Source: Thermoguttaceae bacterium
Lineage (GTDB): Bacteria > Planctomycetota > Planctomycetia > Pirellulales > Thermoguttaceae
DNA: 48,903 nt
NCBI GenBank assembly: GCA_017447865.1
Contig: JAFSMO010000070.1
Span: 1 to 48,903, forward strand
Direction of reading: 5' to 3'
Shown: piece by piece, positions 37,416 to 44,909 of the stretch
Numbering within the stretch: the stretch's first letter is position 1
Layout of the letters: each line of letters begins with the position of its first letter
Notes under the pieces: generated by a model
The model's input: the letters and a program-made list of their open reading frames with translations, nothing else
Databases searched by the model: none
What the model was told of the DNA's origin: nothing
Program-made: the position numbers and the translations under genes

Positions 37416-38003
37416 ATGTTTTACGCCGTTTTGTTTTTCATTTTCGCTGCCGTTTTGGGCACGGCTTTACGCGACACGCTGTGGTGCAACACGCTGAAGC
37501 TTTTTAACGTGATTTTCGCGGGTCTGGCCGCGTCATCACTTGGGCCGGTGCTCGCGCATACGATGCGGACGCTTTGGGGGTCACGTGCGTTTTACTTCAA
37601 TTTCCTCGCGCTCTGGTTCGTTTTCTGGATCGTTTGTGGCCTGCTTCAGACCGCCACGAACAAACTGAGCCGCGTCAAGGTGAAGTTTAACCCGAAGGTG
37701 AACCTTTACGGTGGTTACGTCGCCGCACTTCTGCTCGCGCTGACGTTCCTTTCGTTCTCGATCTTCACGATGCACCAGGCGCCGCTGGCGGAGAAATTCA
37801 TGTTCAAGGGCTTCAATTCCAACGGAATGATGACCGGCGCGTGGTACAATTTCTACGCTTATGTTGGCGGTGGGGCGATGGCCGGAAGCAATGAAGCGAA
37901 ATCGTTCGACGAGTACCGCCGCGGCTGTGACGAATTCCGCCGCACGCTCGAAAAGCATGTCGAAGCGACCGGAACGACAGCCTCCGAAATGACGTTTAAA
38001 TAA
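37416..38003 (+). CDS. Integral membrane protein, CvpA-like
   Basis: The 195-residue protein has four hydrophobic helices: about 1-18 (MFYAVLFFIFAAVLGTA), 28-48, 63-80 (ALWFVFWIVCGLL) and 103-122. A hydrophilic C-terminus of about 70 residues follows. Size and topology resemble CvpA-family membrane proteins, but the resemblance is weak by eye. It begins 100 bp after the pseudo-GspE gene, with no terminator between, and ends 40 bp before the next membrane protein. The three probably form one operon and one complex. The start ATG at 37416 lacks a Shine-Dalgarno. No catalytic residues are evident. Confidence 0.65.
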   Translation: MFYAVLFFIFAAVLGTALRDTLWCNTLKLFNVIFAGLAASSLGPVLAHTMRTLWGSRAFYFNFLALWFVFWIVCGLLQTATNKLSRVKVKFNPKVNLYGGYVAALLLALTFLSFSIFTMHQAPLAEKFMFKGFNSNGMMTGAWYNFYAYVGGGAMAGSNEAKSFDEYRRGCDEFRRTLEKHVEATGTTASEMTFK

Positions 38004-38043
38004 TTGGCATCCTTTCGAATCACCCATTTCCCAGGGTCACACC

Positions 38044-38739
38044 ATGGAACGCACCGAAAATACGATTGAGGAAACTCGTGACGTAAACCTGACGGCGATC
38101 ATTGGCGGCTGCATTGGTTTTTTGTCCCCGCTGGCGATTTTCTCGCAGAATCTCCTGTTCATTCCGATCATTGCCATGGCGCTGATCCTCCTGGCGGGTT
38201 TCCTCCGGCTGATCCACCGCGCGCCGATGATCGGGATGAAACTCGCGCTGATCAGTTTTTACGTGACGCTTTTTTGCGGCGTGACCGGCGGCGTTTCGGC
38301 CCGGGTTTACCGTCTGAACGAGATGAAATCGGCCAGGCATTTTGCCGCGCAATGGTTTGAACTCATGACGACCGGGCGCAATCTGGAGGCGATCCAGCTT
38401 CAAAGGACCAAAAACCAGCGCGCCAAAGGCGTGGGGATCCTGAAGCGGTACACGACCGAAAAAGAATACATGGACGAGTACAAAGCGTTCATGGAAAACG
38501 ACGCGGTCCGGTCGATCCTGCGCGACTTTCAGGGGGCGCAGATGCAGTTCAAGCGGATCGAGCGTGTCACGTTCAGCAGGCGTTTGACCTCGTTTTTCGT
38601 CGTGTTCGAGCTTTCCAAAGGGGAAGGGAACATGCGTACGTCACGCGAGTTCCAGATCCAGATCGCTGCCGCAAAGGAAAACTCGGAGAAAGACCCGCAT
38701 TACGACTGGACGGTGCGTCTGATGGAGGCTTTGCCGTAA
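38044..38739 (+). CDS. Membrane protein of unknown function
   Basis: The 231-residue protein begins with a polar stretch and three hydrophobic helices (about 17-33, 38-57 and 65-86). A soluble domain of about 140 residues follows, mixed alpha/beta and basic (KSARHFAAQWFELM, FKRIERVTFSRRLTSFFVVFELS). The soluble part looks like a small alpha-beta sensor or DUF fold of the kind found behind short membrane regions, but no family is recognised. It is the last gene of the operon with pseudo-GspE and the CvpA-like protein. The start ATG at 38044 has only a weak purine stretch (caggg) upstream. No obvious terminator follows. Confidence 0.65.
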   Translation: MERTENTIEETRDVNLTAIIGGCIGFLSPLAIFSQNLLFIPIIAMALILLAGFLRLIHRAPMIGMKLALISFYVTLFCGVTGGVSARVYRLNEMKSARHFAAQWFELMTTGRNLEAIQLQRTKNQRAKGVGILKRYTTEKEYMDEYKAFMENDAVRSILRDFQGAQMQFKRIERVTFSRRLTSFFVVFELSKGEGNMRTSREFQIQIAAAKENSEKDPHYDWTVRLMEALP

Positions 38740-38794
38740 AGCGGCCGATGAGAATTGATGTGCCCCGGCGCTTTCTTAAAATTCCCGCCCCCCC

Positions 38795-38822
38795 TTGAAA
38801 TTTTTTTTCTTTGTGTTAAAAT
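38795..38822 (+). promoter_or_regulatory. Promoter of tRNA-Gln
   Basis: TTGAAA (38795-38800), 16-nt spacer, TAAAAT (38817-38822). Transcription would begin within a few bases of the tRNA 5' end at 38833. Confidence 0.75.
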
Positions 38823-38832
38823 TTATCCTGTT

Positions 38833-38903
38833 AACCCGATAGTGTAATGGCAACACAAGGGCTTTTGGTGCCCTATTTAGAGGTTCGAGTCCTCTTCGGG
38901 TTG
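38833..38903 (+). tRNA. tRNA-Gln (anticodon TTG)
   Basis: The 71-nt gene folds into a complete cloverleaf. The acceptor stem is aacccga with tcgggtt. The D stem is gtgt/acac and the anticodon stem agggc/gccct, with loop ttttggt giving anticodon TTG. A four-base variable region and T stem agagg/cctct with ttcgagt loop complete it. The discriminator is G (38903) and CCA is not encoded. It reads CAA (and CAG by wobble). Confidence 0.95.
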
Positions 38904-38935
38904 CTTTTTTGTTTGATTTTTTCCAGAAAAAACCC

Positions 38936-39037
38936 ATGAAAACCACTCAGGTCATGAATCCGATCCTCATTATCGCCGGCGGGAAAGCCGCCGCCGCGAT
39001 TACGGTCGCCTGTACCTGCCGGGAGCTTCAGGGGTAA
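38936..39037 (+). CDS. Possible 33-residue peptide
   Basis: A short frame (MKTTQVMNPILIIAGG at its start, ending CTCRELQG) has a hydrophobic stretch and two Cys. It lies between tRNA-Gln and a strong terminator. No convincing Shine-Dalgarno precedes it. Similar tttccagaaaaaa sequences flank it at about 38920-38932 and 39038-39052. It may be a small membrane peptide or a chance frame. I cannot assign a function. Confidence 0.3.
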   Translation: MKTTQVMNPILIIAGGKAAAAITVACTCRELQG

Positions 39038-39066
39038 TTTTCCAGAAAAAAACGACTCAATCCCAT

Positions 39067-39107
39067 GAAACCCTTGGACCCGAGCAGGTTCAAGGGTTTC
39101 TTTTTTT
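39067..39107 (+). terminator. Terminator downstream of tRNA-Gln
   Basis: gaaacccttggacc pairs with ggttcaagggtttc (14 bp, one G-U) around cgagca, followed by seven T. It ends the tRNA/peptide transcript. Confidence 0.9.
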
Positions 39108-39108
39108 A

Positions 39109-39259
39109 AGTAGTCAGTAGTCAGCATTTCGGCTGCGCCGAAATATGGAATTTTTACGTGACGAATTTTAATCCTGTATTCTGCCGAAGGCAGAACGCTG
39201 ACTACTGACTACTGACTACTTAAAAACTGAAAACTGAGAACTGGCAACTGAAAACTAAA
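39109..39259. repeat. Heptamer-repeat inverted element C, plus AAAACTG array at the cimA start
   Basis: The left arm (39109-39126) repeats TAGTCAG and the right arm (39197-39221) repeats its complement CTGACTA. The core holds hairpins ttcggc/gccgaa and ctgcc/ggcag around gaa. A different heptamer array follows directly (AAAACTG units, 39222-39257) and runs up to the ATG of cimA. A weak promoter-like pair (TTTACG 39153-39158, 16-nt spacer, TGTATT) lies in the core. Confidence 0.75.
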
Positions 39260-40852
39260 ATGAAGCACATCGAACTGTACGACACAACACTCCGCGACGG
39301 GTCCCAGGCGGAGGGGATCTCCTTCTCGCTGCGTGACAAATGCCAGCTGGCGGAGCATCTCGCGAAGCTCGGGTTTGATTTCGTGGAGGGCGGCTACCCG
39401 GCCTCGAACGATAAAGACCACGACTTTTTCCGCCGTATGGCCAATCACCCCTTCCCGGAGACCGGAACGAAGATCTGCGCGTTTGGAATGACCCGGCGCA
39501 AGGGCGTGAGCGCGTCTGAGGACTCCGGCCTGGCCGCCCTGCTCGATTCGAAGGCCCAGGTCATCACGATGGTCGGGAAATCCTCCCGCTTCCAGGTCGA
39601 GGACATTTTGCGCTGCTCGCTGGACGAAAATCTCGCGATGATCGCCGAGAGCACGGCCTTCCTGCGCGACGCGGGGCGTGAGGTGATTTTTGACGCGGAG
39701 CACGCTTTTGACGGTTTCCGCTGCGACCCGAAATACTTCCTCGAGTGCCTGAAAACGGCCGAGACCGCCGGGGCGTCGCGCGTCGTTTTGTGCGACACGA
39801 ACGGCGGCACGCTGCCGGGCGAGATCTACGAAATCGTCCAAAAAGTCGTTTCCGAGATGAATATTCCGGTCGGGATCCACTGCCACAACGACTGCGATCT
39901 GGCGGTCGCCAACTCCCTGGCGGCGGTCGATGCCGGCGCGACTCAGGTCCAGGGCTGCATCAACGGCTTCGGCGAGCGCTGCGGGAACGCCAATCTGATC
40001 TCCATCGCGGCCAATCTGGCCCTGAAAAAGGGGTTGGACGTTTTGGCACCCGGCGCGGTGCAGTCGCTCACGGACCTTTCCCGCTACGTGTATGAAATGG
40101 TGAATCTGAACGCGCCGGTGAACCAGCCGTTCGTCGGCAAGAGCGCCTTCGCCCACAAAGGCGGGATGCACGTCAGTGCCGTGAATCGCGACTCGCGCAG
40201 CTACGAGCACATCGATCCGGCCGAGGTGGGGAACGAGCGGCGGATCCTGGTCAGCGAGCTTTCGGGCCGGTCCAACATCGTGGCGATGGCGAAGAAGCAC
40301 CACATTGAAAACGACCCGCAGCTTCTGGAGCGCATTCTGGAGGACGTCGTGGCGCGCGAGAGCATGGGCTACTCGTACGAAGCGGCGGACGGCTCGTTCG
40401 ACCTGCTCGTGAAGAAGTGTTCCGGCTCGATTCGTTCGCATTTTGACGTGATCAAGTACCACGTGAACATGACGGGGCGCAACAAGGGGGACGAGTCGCG
40501 GATCTATACCGAGGCGATCGTGAAGCTGGTCGTGAATGGCGAGACGCTTTACGAGGTCGCGGACGGCGACGGGCCGGTGAACGCGTTGGACTCGGCGCTT
40601 CGGAAGGCGTTGGTGCATCGTTTTCCGTCGTTGAAGAAGCTTCAGCTTACGGACTACAAGGTGCGCGTGATCAACTCGGAGGCGGGGACGGCGGCGGGTG
40701 TGCGCGTCATTATTGAGAGCAAGGACGAGACGGAGACGTGGGGGACGGTTGGGGTGAGTGAGAACGTGGTGGAGGCGAGTTGGATCGCTTTGACCGATTC
40801 ATTCGAGTATAAACTTTTCAAAGACGAGGAGGAAAAGAAAAACGCGGGGTGA
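39260..40852 (+). CDS. cimA: (R)-citramalate synthase
   Basis: The 530-residue enzyme condenses pyruvate and acetyl-CoA to citramalate, the threonine-independent entry to isoleucine. It belongs to the LeuA/HMGL family. The N-terminal TIM barrel opens YDTTLRDGSQAEGISFS, in which the Arg and metal-binding Asp are conserved, and carries GIHCHNDCDLAVANS (about 205-219) with the metal-binding HxH. A central KSAFAHKGGMHVSA motif follows. The C-terminal LeuA regulatory domain (about 400-530) is complete, ending near VEASWIALTDSFEYKL. The length and DGSQAEG motif favour CimA over LeuA. ATG 39260 sits directly behind a heptamer repeat array, leaving no Shine-Dalgarno. No neighbour belongs to the pathway. 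Confidence 0.92.
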   Translation: MKHIELYDTTLRDGSQAEGISFSLRDKCQLAEHLAKLGFDFVEGGYPASNDKDHDFFRRMANHPFPETGTKICAFGMTRRKGVSASEDSGLAALLDSKAQVITMVGKSSRFQVEDILRCSLDENLAMIAESTAFLRDAGREVIFDAEHAFDGFRCDPKYFLECLKTAETAGASRVVLCDTNGGTLPGEIYEIVQKVVSEMNIPVGIHCHNDCDLAVANSLAAVDAGATQVQGCINGFGERCGNANLISIAANLALKKGLDVLAPGAVQSLTDLSRYVYEMVNLNAPVNQPFVGKSAFAHKGGMHVSAVNRDSRSYEHIDPAEVGNERRILVSELSGRSNIVAMAKKHHIENDPQLLERILEDVVARESMGYSYEAADGSFDLLVKKCSGSIRSHFDVIKYHVNMTGRNKGDESRIYTEAIVKLVVNGETLYEVADGDGPVNALDSALRKALVHRFPSLKKLQLTDYKVRVINSEAGTAAGVRVIIESKDETETWGTVGVSENVVEASWIALTDSFEYKLFKDEEEKKNAG

Positions 40853-40919
40853 AACCACCTAAAACTAAACCCCGTGTACGCGAAAATCAGCCCCTTCAGG
40901 AAACGCCCAAGGCCGCAAT

Positions 40920-41146
40920 AGGCCCCGCGGATCAGGCGGATGAGGCGGATTAAGGCGGATTGGATTTTAAAAATTTTAAATTGAAATCATTCCAATGTTT
41001 GAATGTTCGCCCTCTTTTGAGCGCTTCAATTTAATATTTAAAAATCCCTTTAAAATCCGCCTTAATCCGCCTCATCCGCCTAATCCGCGGGGCCTATAAT
41101 CGCTGGAGTGTGAAGTGAGCTGGACGTGAACCTTGGGTTGGATCCT
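40920..41146. repeat. Palindromic GCGGAT-repeat element, copy 2, with conserved right flank
   Basis: The palindrome spans 40920-41095: aggccccgcgg at the left, ccgcggggcct at the right, and arms of GCGGATNAG units. The following 50 bp (tcgctggag...ggttggat, 41099-41144) resemble the flank of copy 3 at 48839-48885, so the mobile or amplified unit is larger than the palindrome. Confidence 0.8.
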
Positions 41147-41167
41147 TTTTCTCAGTTTGCGAGTTGG

Positions 41168-41353
41168 CCCGGGGTCCTCTTTCAAAAACTTTTTGATCAG
41201 AAAATGGGCTTGAGGTTTTCGGGTAAACCCCCTCGCTTTTTCACCCTGCGGGAGAAAAAGTCTCGCCCGCGATGAGTTTTGACCCCGCGGAGGGAGGAAC
41301 ATTTTGAAAATTGTTCCTCCCCCGGGACCCCCTCTTTCAAAAACTTTTTGATC
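41168..41353 (+). repeat. Direct repeats flanking a palindrome
   Basis: Two copies of ctctttcaaaaactttttga with its cccggg-type left edge lie at 41168-41198 and 41321-41353. Between them is a perfect hairpin (41292-41321, gggaggaaca with tgttcctccc). The second copy supplies the -35 of the downstream promoter. Confidence 0.7.
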
Positions 41354-41362
41354 TTTTATAAT
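41335..41362 (+). promoter_or_regulatory. Promoter of the beta-helix gene
   Basis: TTTCAA (41335-41340), 16-nt spacer, TATAAT (41357-41362). Transcription starts near 41369, about 42 nt before the ATG. Confidence 0.7.
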
Positions 41363-41410
41363 AGAATTAATAGAATCATTAATTCATCTTCCTTTTTTTC
41401 AATTCCGCCC

Positions 41411-44400
41411 ATGAAACTCCCCCTTTTTTTCACCCTCACCCTCTGCTTCACCACCCTCTGCTCCGCCCAGCCCGCAGCCTTCTGGGCCTCCTCGCCAGTC
41501 ACGTCGGGAGAAACCGCCCTGGTTTACGGCGGAAACTTCACCCCCGACGCCGTCGTGATCGTGGAGTCCACCCCCTTCGGAGAAACCTGCGAAGTTAAAC
41601 CCGTGTACGCAAGCGCCACGTGCGTCATGTTCCCCTGGCCCGAAGAGATCGGCGACGGGGAGGCCCTGGTCTCCATCCGCACGCCCGAAGGGGAAACGAA
41701 GCCGCTCGAGGTGAACCGGCGGCGAGTCTGGTGGATCCAGGGCGACCAGGGTCGCACCGCCACGGCTGAGACCGGCTGGATCCGGCTCGTCAGCCCCGAC
41801 GATTCAATGAGGTGGGTAAACGTCCAACTGCACCTCGCATCCGACCCAAAAGCCCCAAAAATCGAGTATCCTAAAGCCATTCTTTCAAATGAGCTCCCGC
41901 TTTCAGACGTGAAACAGAGCGGCAACTACACGGTTTTGGTGGGCGGCCGGCCGGTCGGAACGATCACGATCCGAAGCGAAAAAGAGCAGAATTTCATCCA
42001 TGACGGAACCTTCCGCCTGACCGATTTCGGCGCGATCCCGAACGATGGGATCGACGATACGCCCGCATTTCTGGCGGCGGTCGAGGCTTTACGGGCGAAC
42101 GGAGGCGGAACGCTCCTCATTCCGTCGGGCCGGTTCCAGATGAACGAAACGCTGGAACTCCCGCCGCACTCCGCGCTCGTGGGGGAAGCCGACATTCTAA
42201 GCTTGTGGGACCCGTGGGAGTCTGGGAATCTCTGCGGCGCCCAGATTTACTGGCCGGACCGGTCGGAGCCGCTGGAATGCCTCGTCCACGGAACGCACGA
42301 TTTTGCGGTGGAAAGCGTCACGCTCACGTGCGGGAATCACCGTGACGGGATCTCAAACCAGCTCACCCCCGAGCAAAAAGCCGCGCAGGAAGCCGCGCAG
42401 GAAGCCGGGCAGAAAGTCGAGCCGCAGAAAAACGTCCGCATCCGAAACGTAACGCTCCGAATGATCTACTCCGAGTACGCCAACGCCGCGATGGATGAAA
42501 CGGTGCGGCGTTTGAACCCGCTCCATTACGCCCGCGCCCTGCGGCTTTGCGGCGAGAACGTTCAGGTCTGGCGAAATGACGTTTACTGCCAGGCCGGCGG
42601 CGTGTTCGAGATCAAATGCCGTTGGAGTTCCTTCACCGAAAACCGGTTCTCACGCGGAAACATCGTGGGCTGGAACGGCTTCGGCGGCCAGCAGATCATC
42701 TTCGCCGAAAACCATCTCGGCGGCGCGAACTGCACGTCCTTTTACGGTCTGCCCGAAGGCTCGGAAAATATTCTCTGGCTGAAGAACACGCACGAGCAGA
42801 ATTTCGACGGAAACAATCGGGAGACCATCACGGGCGACCTGCGAGTCCACGGCTACATCGACCGCGTGGAGTCCATCACGCCGACCGGGTTCAACCTCCT
42901 GAAAGAGATCCAGGCCGAGCGCGGCGGCGGAACGCTTCAGGGCGAAAAGGTCCTGGACCGCGGCATTTCCACGTGGTACAAACCGGAAAATGAGCCGCAG
43001 CTCAATGGAATGGTCCAGCTCGCCGCCGGAACGGGAGCCGGCCAGATGCGCCGCATCCGCGAGATCAAAACGCTCGAAGACGGAACGATCCACGTGGAAG
43101 TCGATCGCCCGTGGGAGATCCTTCCCGACGAGGAAACGGTCGTGGTCATCGCGTCGTTCCGCCGTCATTTCATCCTCCGCGAGAACGAGTTCCACGACTC
43201 CACCGTCGCGTTCCAGTGCTACGGCTCGCTGCTGGAATCGGTCATTCAGGAAAACCATTCCTTCGGAACGGGCGGGATCAACGCCGACTCGATGAGCTGG
43301 GAACCGAGCTGGTTCAACCAGTACCTCGAAAACCATATTAATGGCTCCGGCGTGCTGCGCGGCCCGAGGAATGAAGTCCCCGCCACGAACGCCCAGTTCG
43401 GCGTTTTGAACTACGGAAACGGCACGAAATCGTTCCAGTACCCGATGCTTCGCGGTTGCGTCGTGCGCGATAATTTCCTCATACATAGTGCGAAGCTGAA
43501 CGTCATGGGGCCGGTCTGCGAGGCGATCATCGAGCGCAATTCGATCGTTAACTCCCCGATCGGGATCACGGTGGACCCGGCAGCGCGCGGGATCTTCCTG
43601 CGTGAAAACGAAATGGTAAACGTGCAGCGCCCGTACGATTTTGCGCCCGAGTCGGTCATTTCGGACCCGGTCGAAATCTTCCGCGTGAACGTGCTGGCCG
43701 TTTCGGAGCGACCCGACGGAACGTTTTCCTTGACGCTTCCCGAGACGATCTCCCCGGACGCGCTCGACTCGCTGCGCGCCCAAGTCATCCGGGAATTCGC
43801 GGCCCTTTGCGACAAAGAAAAACGCGCGGTGACTCCCCTTGAGGCGGAGCTTTTGACCGGCGTGAAACTCGATTTTCCGAACTGGCAGACCACGTGGCAC
43901 GTCCTCCAAAACGGCGAGGCGGGCACGAATCCGCTCTACATTCAGGTCCGGAACCCGCTCGTTGCCGCGACGCTCCAAATGCGGGTAAAGCCCGAAGACG
44001 TTCCGCTCGAGGGGTGGACGTTCGAGCTTCCCGAGTTCAGGCTGGAGCCGGGAAAAGCCGTGGCCGAAAACATGAAGATCACGAAGCCGGAGGGTTTTGG
44101 AGCGCTCGTCCCGATCCCGATCACGGGCACGCTCACGGCCGCGGACGGGAGCTGGACGCTGGAATTCACGACCCGCGCGATCAACCCGTGGGCCGAGGCC
44201 ACGCCGAAGGACTGGCTCGTTTCCGCGCCGATGGAAAACCCCAACCCGACGACGCGCCCGGCGGGGATCGGTTACATGAAGTACGAGGACCTTCCGAAAG
44301 TCGCAGCCGACCAGCTGACGGCGCAGACCGCGCAGGATAAAAAACTGACGCTCATCCCGGCAGAAGCCGACGCGAACGCGCAGGCCGCCGCGGACGGCCA

Positions 44401-44647
44401 GGTCGTGTATGCCGTCACGACGATCACCGCGAAAAACCCGGCCAGGATCGGCCTGAAAAGCTGGTCGCAAGGCGCGCTGGTTTTCGTGAACGGCCGCCTG
44501 ATCGGGACCAACCAGGCGCGCGGCCAGTGGGGTTTCGCCCCGCTTCAGGAGGGAGAAAACCGGATCGAGTGCTGGATCTACGTCTCGAAGCGGAACCAGT
44601 TCCAGTTCAAGGTCCCGAGCATCACGTGGGCGTCCGAGGCGTTTTAA
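41411..44647 (+). CDS. Exported right-handed beta-helix (pectate-lyase-3-like) protein
   Basis: The 1,078-residue protein has a signal peptide (residues 1-19, LPLFFTLTLCFTTLCSAQ). An N-terminal Ig/IPT-like part comes first (ETALVYGGNFTPDAVVIVES, about 32-51). A Pectate_lyase_3-type helix starts at about 203 (TDFGAIPNDGIDDTPAFLAAV, GGGTLLIPSGRF), and further beta-helix coils follow to about 800. A Cys-poor beta-sandwich closes the chain (GALVFVNGRLIGTNQARGQWGF, about 1025-1046), like carbohydrate-binding jelly rolls. It probably binds or cleaves an extracellular glycan; the family includes lyases, epimerases and tail-spike-like proteins, and no catalytic triad could be assigned. ATG 41411 was chosen because it starts the signal peptide. 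It is a single-gene unit with its own promoter. Its stop is abutted by a heptamer array. Confidence 0.8.
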   Translation: MKLPLFFTLTLCFTTLCSAQPAAFWASSPVTSGETALVYGGNFTPDAVVIVESTPFGETCEVKPVYASATCVMFPWPEEIGDGEALVSIRTPEGETKPLEVNRRRVWWIQGDQGRTATAETGWIRLVSPDDSMRWVNVQLHLASDPKAPKIEYPKAILSNELPLSDVKQSGNYTVLVGGRPVGTITIRSEKEQNFIHDGTFRLTDFGAIPNDGIDDTPAFLAAVEALRANGGGTLLIPSGRFQMNETLELPPHSALVGEADILSLWDPWESGNLCGAQIYWPDRSEPLECLVHGTHDFAVESVTLTCGNHRDGISNQLTPEQKAAQEAAQEAGQKVEPQKNVRIRNVTLRMIYSEYANAAMDETVRRLNPLHYARALRLCGENVQVWRNDVYCQAGGVFEIKCRWSSFTENRFSRGNIVGWNGFGGQQIIFAENHLGGANCTSFYGLPEGSENILWLKNTHEQNFDGNNRETITGDLRVHGYIDRVESITPTGFNLLKEIQAERGGGTLQGEKVLDRGISTWYKPENEPQLNGMVQLAAGTGAGQMRRIREIKTLEDGTIHVEVDRPWEILPDEETVVVIASFRRHFILRENEFHDSTVAFQCYGSLLESVIQENHSFGTGGINADSMSWEPSWFNQYLENHINGSGVLRGPRNEVPATNAQFGVLNYGNGTKSFQYPMLRGCVVRDNFLIHSAKLNVMGPVCEAIIERNSIVNSPIGITVDPAARGIFLRENEMVNVQRPYDFAPESVISDPVEIFRVNVLAVSERPDGTFSLTLPETISPDALDSLRAQVIREFAALCDKEKRAVTPLEAELLTGVKLDFPNWQTTWHVLQNGEAGTNPLYIQVRNPLVAATLQMRVKPEDVPLEGWTFELPEFRLEPGKAVAENMKITKPEGFGALVPIPITGTLTAADGSWTLEFTTRAINPWAEATPKDWLVSAPMENPNPTTRPAGIGYMKYEDLPKVAADQLTAQTAQDKKLTLIPAEADANAQAAADGQVVYAVTTITAKNPARIGLKSWSQGALVFVNGRLIGTNQARGQWGFAPLQEGENRIECWIYVSKRNQFQFKVPSITWASEAF

Positions 44648-44770
44648 TGCGGAATTCGGAATGCGGAATGCGGAATGGACGCTTCGCGTAACGCGGGCTT
44701 CAGAAAGATTTTTTCCTCAAAAGCCGAAGGCTTTTTTAATTCCGCATTCCGCATTCCGAATTCCGCATTT
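44648..44770. repeat. Heptamer-repeat inverted element D
   Basis: The left arm (44648-44678) is GCGGAAT/TCGGAAT units and begins right after the stop codon. The right arm (44738-44770) is the complement ATTCCGC. The core (44679-44737) has gcgtaacgcg, cagaaaga and aaaagccgaagg, matching the core of element A at 224-281, whose arms differ completely. Confidence 0.8.
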
Positions 44771-44795
44771 GGGGCGACGCTTTCAGCGTCGCCCC
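44771..44795 (+). terminator. Perfect GC hairpin after element D
   Basis: ggggcgacgct and agcgtcgcccc form an 11-bp stem with a ttc loop. There is no T-run, so it is either a poor terminator of the beta-helix gene or a structural element just before the ruvB promoter. Confidence 0.55.
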
Positions 44796-44803
44796 CCCCG
44801 CTC

Positions 44804-44831
44804 TTTACAAAAAATAAAAATCTGCTATAAT
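44804..44831 (+). promoter_or_regulatory. Promoter of ruvB
   Basis: TTTACA (44804-44809), 16-nt spacer, TATAAT (44826-44831). The leader of about 72 nt contains a heptamer array. Confidence 0.75.
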
Positions 44832-44870
44832 TAAATTTGGACTATTTTTGCGCCGAACAAATAAAAATTC

Positions 44871-44904
44871 AATTCCTAATTACTAATTCCTAATTCCTAA
44901 TTAA
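44871..44904 (+). repeat. AATTCCT heptamer array in the ruvB leader
   Basis: About five degenerate 7-bp units (AATTCCT/AATTACT) end six bases before the ATG of ruvB and occupy the place of a Shine-Dalgarno sequence. Unlike elements A, C and D, no inverted partner is visible. Confidence 0.75.
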
Positions 44905-44909
44905 ATCAA

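Larger units (their letters stand above)
40853..41410. other. Intergenic region between cimA and the beta-helix gene
   Basis: The 558 bp hold no gene. They contain GCGGAT-element copy 2 with its 50-bp right flank (to 41146), a directly repeated 30-bp sequence, a perfect gggaggaaca hairpin (41292-41321) and the promoter of the next gene. Confidence 0.6.

Noticed and set aside
39109..39259. CRISPR array
   Set aside because: The repeats are 7 bp and degenerate, without spacers. There are no cas genes.
42650..44470. 606-codon minus-strand frame opposite the beta-helix gene
   Set aside because: It is a composition shadow of the plus-strand gene and has no start signal, signal peptide or motif.
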